The notes under the pieces are model-generated. The model ran no database searches and was not told the DNA's origin. It saw only the letters and a program-made list of their open reading frames with translations. From assembly GCA_032821775.1 (NCBI GenBank), contig JAVLRN010000002.1, positions 4,092,001 to 4,156,000 on the forward strand: DNA of 64,000 bases, given 5' to 3'. Of the stretch, positions 59,518 through 64,000 are shown one piece after another. Each line of letters starts with the position of its first letter. The first letter of the stretch is position 1. The position numbers were made by a program, and so were the translations under genes. Source of the DNA: Sanguinoderma infundibulare. Lineage: Eukaryota; Basidiomycota; Agaricomycetes; Polyporales; Polyporaceae.

Positions 59518-62212
59518 ATGGACGTGGATATGAAGTTGAAGGATGAGACTGAAGACAGGAAGGATCGTGAGAGGGACCGGGAGAGGGACCGTGACGCAGA
59601 TCGCGACAGGGACCGCGACCGGGATAGGGAGCGGCGCGACCGCGACAAGGAACGGGACCGCGACCGCGACAGGGACCGTGACCGTCGCGAGTCCGGCCGC
59701 TCTCGCAGGAGCGACCACTGGGAGCCCGACGAGAGACGCAACGGCGATGTGAGTACCGCACCTGTCGTGCCCCCTCTGTTATCTCGTCCCGCCCCGTCAT
59801 CAGAGGACCGTGCCAGTTGCTAACTTACGATGTATTTCAGCGCCGTTCTCGCCGCTCACGGAGCCGCACACCCCACCGGTCTCGTTCTCGCCGACGGTCA
59901 GGCTCCCCTCAACACCGTCGTCGTTCGCACTCGCGCTCACGCTCTCCGCGCAGTCGTAGCCGGTCCCCACGCTCACGCAGCCGCGACAGGCGTCCGGCGG
60001 AGCCCTTTGCGCGTTCCCTCGGTGGCCCGATGAACGCGCCACATGAAGAGGCGGTCGAGTTCGCCAAGGTCTCCAAGCGAGAGAACCGCGTCTATGTCGG
60101 CAACCTATCCTACGACGTCAAGTACCGGGACCTGATGGAATTCATGAGGGGAGGTGGGTTGGGGTATCTTAGTTTTCGCTTCGTTCCTGGAGGTTTGGAT
60201 TTGGCTTCGGGTATGGTTTTGGCGCCGGGCACGGGACATGGGGGAGACGTTGCGGACGTGGCAGCAGAGTTGGGTCAGGTGAAGGTTGACGCTGAGGCTG
60301 AGGATCAGGATGAGGCAGAGGCCATTGGATACGCGAGGCTCGAAGGAGATGCACGCCCCGCTGCGAGAAGTACGCCTGAAGCGACATCTGACGGTTGGTC
60401 ATGGGCATGGGCATGGAGTAGAGGTCGTTGTTGCCGTGGTGATCGGAGCAGCAGCTGGAGTATCAGAGAGGCCCCCGAACACATCGCTTTACAGTGCCGT
60501 CGCCGTCGCAGCCACATACACCGACGTCTTCCGCGGAGTTGGGAGTTGGGAGTTTTTGGTTCCCTAACGGAGCGACGAGTTGAAGGATGGTTTTATTGAT
60601 GGGAGCTTTCTTTTTGGGTTTGGTTAGCTGGAGAGGTCCTCTTCGCCGAAGTGCTAGTTACACCAACCGGTGTCTCCAAAGGATGCGGGTGAGTCTCAGT
60701 CCACTTTTTGCGTTGCCGTTGCATATGTGCTCATCGATTTGTCATCAGCATTGTCGAATTTGCCTCTCAGGAAGACTCCCAGCGATCAATTCGCGAACTC
60801 TCTGAGCAACTCCTTTTGGGTCGTCCGGTCTTCATCCGCGAAGTGAGGCGCAGATCATTCTTCCCCGCATGGCATGCTACTGACCACATCGGCCAGGATC
60901 GTGAAAATGAATCTCGTTTCGGCGCCACTCCCGTCCCAGGCAAAATCGGTATGGCCATGGCTGGCCAGGGACTGCACGCGGCCCCGCCACCACGCCCACC
61001 TTCCCACAACTTCTTTGGCCACCAAAACCCCGGGAACCAGCTCTATGTCGGCAACGTAAGTTCTGCCTTCCTTGGTTGACTATCGACCCCCATTCCCGGA
61101 TCGCTCGGTCAAATGCTGAACGCTATCACTATTTCTGCAGTTGCCGTACCAAGCTGGCTGGCAAGACCTCAAAGACCTCTTCCGCTCTGCCGGCAACATC
61201 ATCCGCGCAGACATCAATATCGGTGCCGACGGCCGCCCCAAGGGCTCCGGCACCGTCATCTTCGAGACAGCCAAGGACGCTGCGCAGGCCATCAGTGCGT
61301 CTTATCCATTCTTGTCTCCATTACGTGATCGCTCACTTCCGCACAGGCATGTACAACGGGTTCGATTGGTACGGCCGCACGCTGGAGGTGCGCGAGGACC
61401 GCTACGCCGGCCTGACAGGCCCCGGTTCGTACCGTGGCAGCGGCTACCGCGGCGGATTGCGTGGGCTTCGCGGGAGCAGCGGGTTGCGCGGAGGGTACCG
61501 CGGCGGGGGCTTCCGTGGCGGCGGGTACGCCGGGGGCGCGTCGGCGGGAGCCGGAGGCGGTGGACGAGACTTCTCGAGCCAGGATCTGTACGCGGACTAC
61601 TCGGGCCCCGACCAGCAGGGCAACATGCGCATGAGTAGCGGGTACAGCGACGGCGCCGCGTATGGCGGCGCGGGGAGCTACGGCAGCGGGTTTGAGCCCG
61701 AGCCGTCGCAGCAGATCATGGTTCGCAACGTGAGTGCTCGCAAACATCTGGCGTGATGGGTGAGCTTGGGGCTGATCGTGGGTTTGGGCATGGGATGGAT
61801 AGTTGCCATGGTCGACTGCGAACGAGGATTTGGTCGAGTTGTTCGAGACGACGGGTCAGGTGGAGCTTGCGGAGATCCTGTACGAGGGTACGCGCTCGAA
61901 GGGCTGCGGTGTCGTCCAATTTGGGCAGGTGCAGGAGGCGGAGACTGCGATCGGTGCGTGTCGATGGGACTATATGCGTCGACTCGATCGTTTCTCACCA
62001 TCCATCCATCTTTTATAGCGAAGTTCCAGCAGTACATGTACGGTGGACGGCCTCTGGGTAAGTCCCCCTATGCGTCAAGCGAAGGAGGTGTTGTACTGAT
62101 TGCGATCGCATTCGGTCCAGACGTGCGGTTCAACGACCGCTGGCACACCTTCTCCCCCGGCGCCGCCAAGGGCGGCCAAACCGTGCCCATGCAAGCCGAT
62201 GGTGCTATGTGA
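59518..62212 (+). CDS. GBP2: SR/RGG protein with three RRMs, GBP2/HRB1 type mRNA-export factor
   Basis: Ten exons: 59518-59748, 59841-60153, 60628-60688, 60749-60842, 60897-61055, 61141-61294, 61347-61729, 61803-61953, 62019-62057 and 62121-62212. The product is about 558 aa. An RD/RE-repeat start and an SR-rich stretch precede RRM1 (RVYVGNLSY, about 158-230). RRM2 (QLYVGNLPY) covers about 281-360. A Gly/Arg/Tyr-rich linker follows, and RRM3 (QIMVRNLPW) is about 460-535. Yeast Gbp2 and Hrb1 share this order and bind poly(A) RNA for nuclear quality control and export. Intron 2 splits RRM1 and is 474 nt, against 52-92 nt elsewhere in this gene, and stays open in the exon 2 frame to a stop at 60597-60599. 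Confidence 0.9.
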
Positions 62213-62578
62213 TTTTTTTCTTGACCGCAACTTTCGCTATCTTCTTGTTCCGCTTCCAGTAGTTGTGTCTTTGGGGAGGCCCTATTTTCCGTATGTATTT
62301 GTATTGTGCAACAAAACCCTCCCTCCTCATCCGTGCATAATATCCCGCTCCTCTTGCTAGTACATCGATCCCCTCCTCCCAGTACTATATAATTGTCGTA
62401 CCACCACACCTCTCTTGTGTCAATTGCCGTTCATGCACACGTATGCCAAAAATGTGGATAGAATGAATAGCTATGTGCAACTCTATTCGTGTGTTGTCGA
62501 TGACACGGCGCATATCCTTGGTGAGTCGAATCGTGAACTGCAGGCTGGGCGCTGAACGCGCTCCCTGCATCTTCTGGA
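62213..62578. other. 3' flank of GBP2-like gene
   Basis: T-rich 3' flank; no gene seen. Confidence 0.5.
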
Positions 62579-62877
62579 CTAGATACTCGGCTCCTGGGAC
62601 TGCTCCTTGCGCGTAGTGCCGCTCGACTCGGAGTCAGCGGGAGCGATGTGCTCGGTGAGTGTCGAGTCATCGATGCGGTGCTAACAGAAGCTTGAAGCGA
62701 AGTGCCATCGGGTCCGTGCTTGACTTCCTACACCCCATCCCACAGTACCAGCCCGTTCCGGATCCCCTCTACACGCCGTCCCTCTTGAACACCAACACAA
62801 CCCATCGCAAATATACCCCACAACACTACGGAGCGTGTGCCGAGCCCCAACGGTACAATTGGAGCAGTGTGTACGTA
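62579..62877 (-). CDS. possible 3' end of an unknown minus-strand gene
   Basis: Two candidate exons, 62877-62734 and 62680-62579, join in phase 0 through a 53-nt gtgtag...ttag intron. The last exon encodes HRIDDSTLTEHIAPADSE and ends EQSQEPSI before TAG. The previous one encodes a hydrophobic piece, VVLWGIFAMGCVGVQEG. The upstream exons could not be connected: the next proposed exon runs into a stop. No family recognised. The opposite strand is also open across 62659-63018, so the strand is uncertain. Confidence 0.25.
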
Positions 62878-62899
62878 CTGTTCACAGACAACGCGCAGA

Positions 62900-64000
62900 G
62901 TCTGGGCACAGAGCTCTCCGCCCGAACCGCCCTCTTCGACACTGCGCTTCTCACCTCGCCATCATCCTTTCACCCCGGAGCTCTAGCCTATGGTATATAC
63001 CGCACAATTATCTCCTAGATTCCACGTTATTACAATAGGCATGCTCGATTAGCAAGGCACAATGTAAACAGATCCTAACGGAGTACTTATTCCCATCCTC
63101 CCTAGTTCCACGGATGTTCCCCCTGCATATATGACACCCACCACATACACATACACTGATCCTGACGTGCGTAAGTCAACGCGTAGATATCTCCAATGAT
63201 CCACAGCACCTCGTCGATCCTCCGCATCCTCATCTGCGTCTTCTTCGCTCGTCCCTCGCCGGTCTCACCCCGCTCCCATCCTCAAGTCAAATACAGCACT
63301 TACCACGGGTCTGAATCCCTATCGCAACCTTTGGTGCCCTGAATCCTCGGATACGACGTCTCGCCTCGTTCTCACCGTCTTGAAGCGGGGTACGCCGAAC
63401 GCATATGGCGTAGGATGGGGCTGGACTGCGTCGCCGGTCGCGGCTCCGCACCGCTGAGCGGGGAGAAGCCAGAAAAGCGGTAGAATGGCGGATGCGGTCG
63501 TAGTGGCAGATGCGGTTATGGCGGCGATATAAGTACCATCTCAAGCGTGGATGCCGACGGGACAAAGTGCGAGGATGCGAAGGCCTTTGACGTCGCCCCT
63601 TCTGCAAATGAGAGGGCTCAGGTCGGACAGGTGAATCAGCCGTACGCATATGCGAGGCACAAGGTCCTCAAGCAGATACGAGAGAGCTCACCGCTGCAGG
63701 TAGCGCCGCTCATGGCGGTGAACTTGCAGCGGCTGGACTCGCTAAGAGGGTGTGGGGATGAGGTATGATCCAATAGAAGGGAGTGCAGTCAGGACATGGT
63801 CTGCGACAGGAAGCCACCTGACCCCGCAGACCAAGGGATCCAGGCGATCCCTAGGCTGCGGTATTCGCTAAATGCTACTTATGGCTGGATGTGCGATAGA
63901 AGCAATGATACTACAACAGTAGCCCAAGCCATGAAAGTCCCTGCAAGGCGGAGTGTCGCGACAAAAACCGAGTGTTTCGTTCTTGGGGAGTTTGGACGGT
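62900..64000. other. unresolved right end
   Basis: On the minus strand near 63210-63240 a protein-like piece (RRIDEVLWIIGDIYAL) lies just after an acgcag acceptor, but the phase from the upstream stretch does not fit. No gene could be completed before the window edge. Confidence 0.3.

Overview
The window is nuclear DNA of a filamentous basidiomycete, most likely an Agaricomycete and possibly Polyporales-like. The support is GC-rich coding sequence with strong third-position bias, genes split by many short GT-AG introns (mostly 43-90 nt), and recognisable nuclear fungal genes. No rRNA, tRNA, CRISPR array or intact transposon was found. All gene models were spliced by hand from reading frames, splice signals and family knowledge. 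Only phase consistency was checked; no search was run.

Layout. 1-0.5 kb: 3' end of a TFIIE-alpha-like gene (+). 0.9-5.8 kb: two tandemly duplicated small Zn2Cys6 genes (-). 7.2-8.0 kb: an unknown gene (-). 9.4-14.7 kb: head-to-head mitochondrial methionyl-tRNA synthetase (-) and a SWA2-type auxilin (+). 15.2-17.5 kb: a ten-exon flavin monooxygenase (+). 17.7-19.2 kb: a C2H2 remnant and a third Zn2Cys6 gene (-). 20.4-21.4 kb: a MICOS subunit (-). 24.3-26.3 kb: a decayed F-box-like gene and a gene containing a frame-shifting minisatellite. 27.4-28.1 kb: a double-domain BAS2-like secreted protein (-). 28.1-32.2 kb: gene-poor DNA. 32.2-33.0 kb: an unknown Ser/Pro-rich gene (-). 33.7-34.5 kb: a membrane J-protein (+). 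35.3-37.6 kb: a PIN-like transporter (-). 41.0-42.8 kb: a longer, widely conserved Zn2Cys6 protein (+). 43.8-45.0 kb: MAM33 (+). 46.8-49.0 kb: a DAL5-type MFS gene with a frameshift (+). 49.7-50.3 kb: a fifth Zn2Cys6 gene (+). 51.0-53.8 kb: SEC23 (-). 54.4-56.2 kb: an MFSD5-like transporter (+). 58.0-59.1 kb: a single-pass membrane protein (+). 59.5-62.2 kb: a GBP2-like SR/RRM protein (+). 62.6-64 kb: only a doubtful minus-strand gene end.

Most genes are unrelated housekeeping functions: ER export, clathrin uncoating, mitochondrial translation and cristae, mRNA export. The unusual element is a local set of five Zn2Cys6 genes. In all five a phase-0 intron sits directly before the first cysteine codon, so the DNA-binding module begins exactly at an exon start, while the rest of each protein differs. 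The second theme is coding DNA in flux: the MFS frameshift, the 23-nt minisatellite, the internally duplicated secreted protein, and several gene remnants in the accessory stretches.
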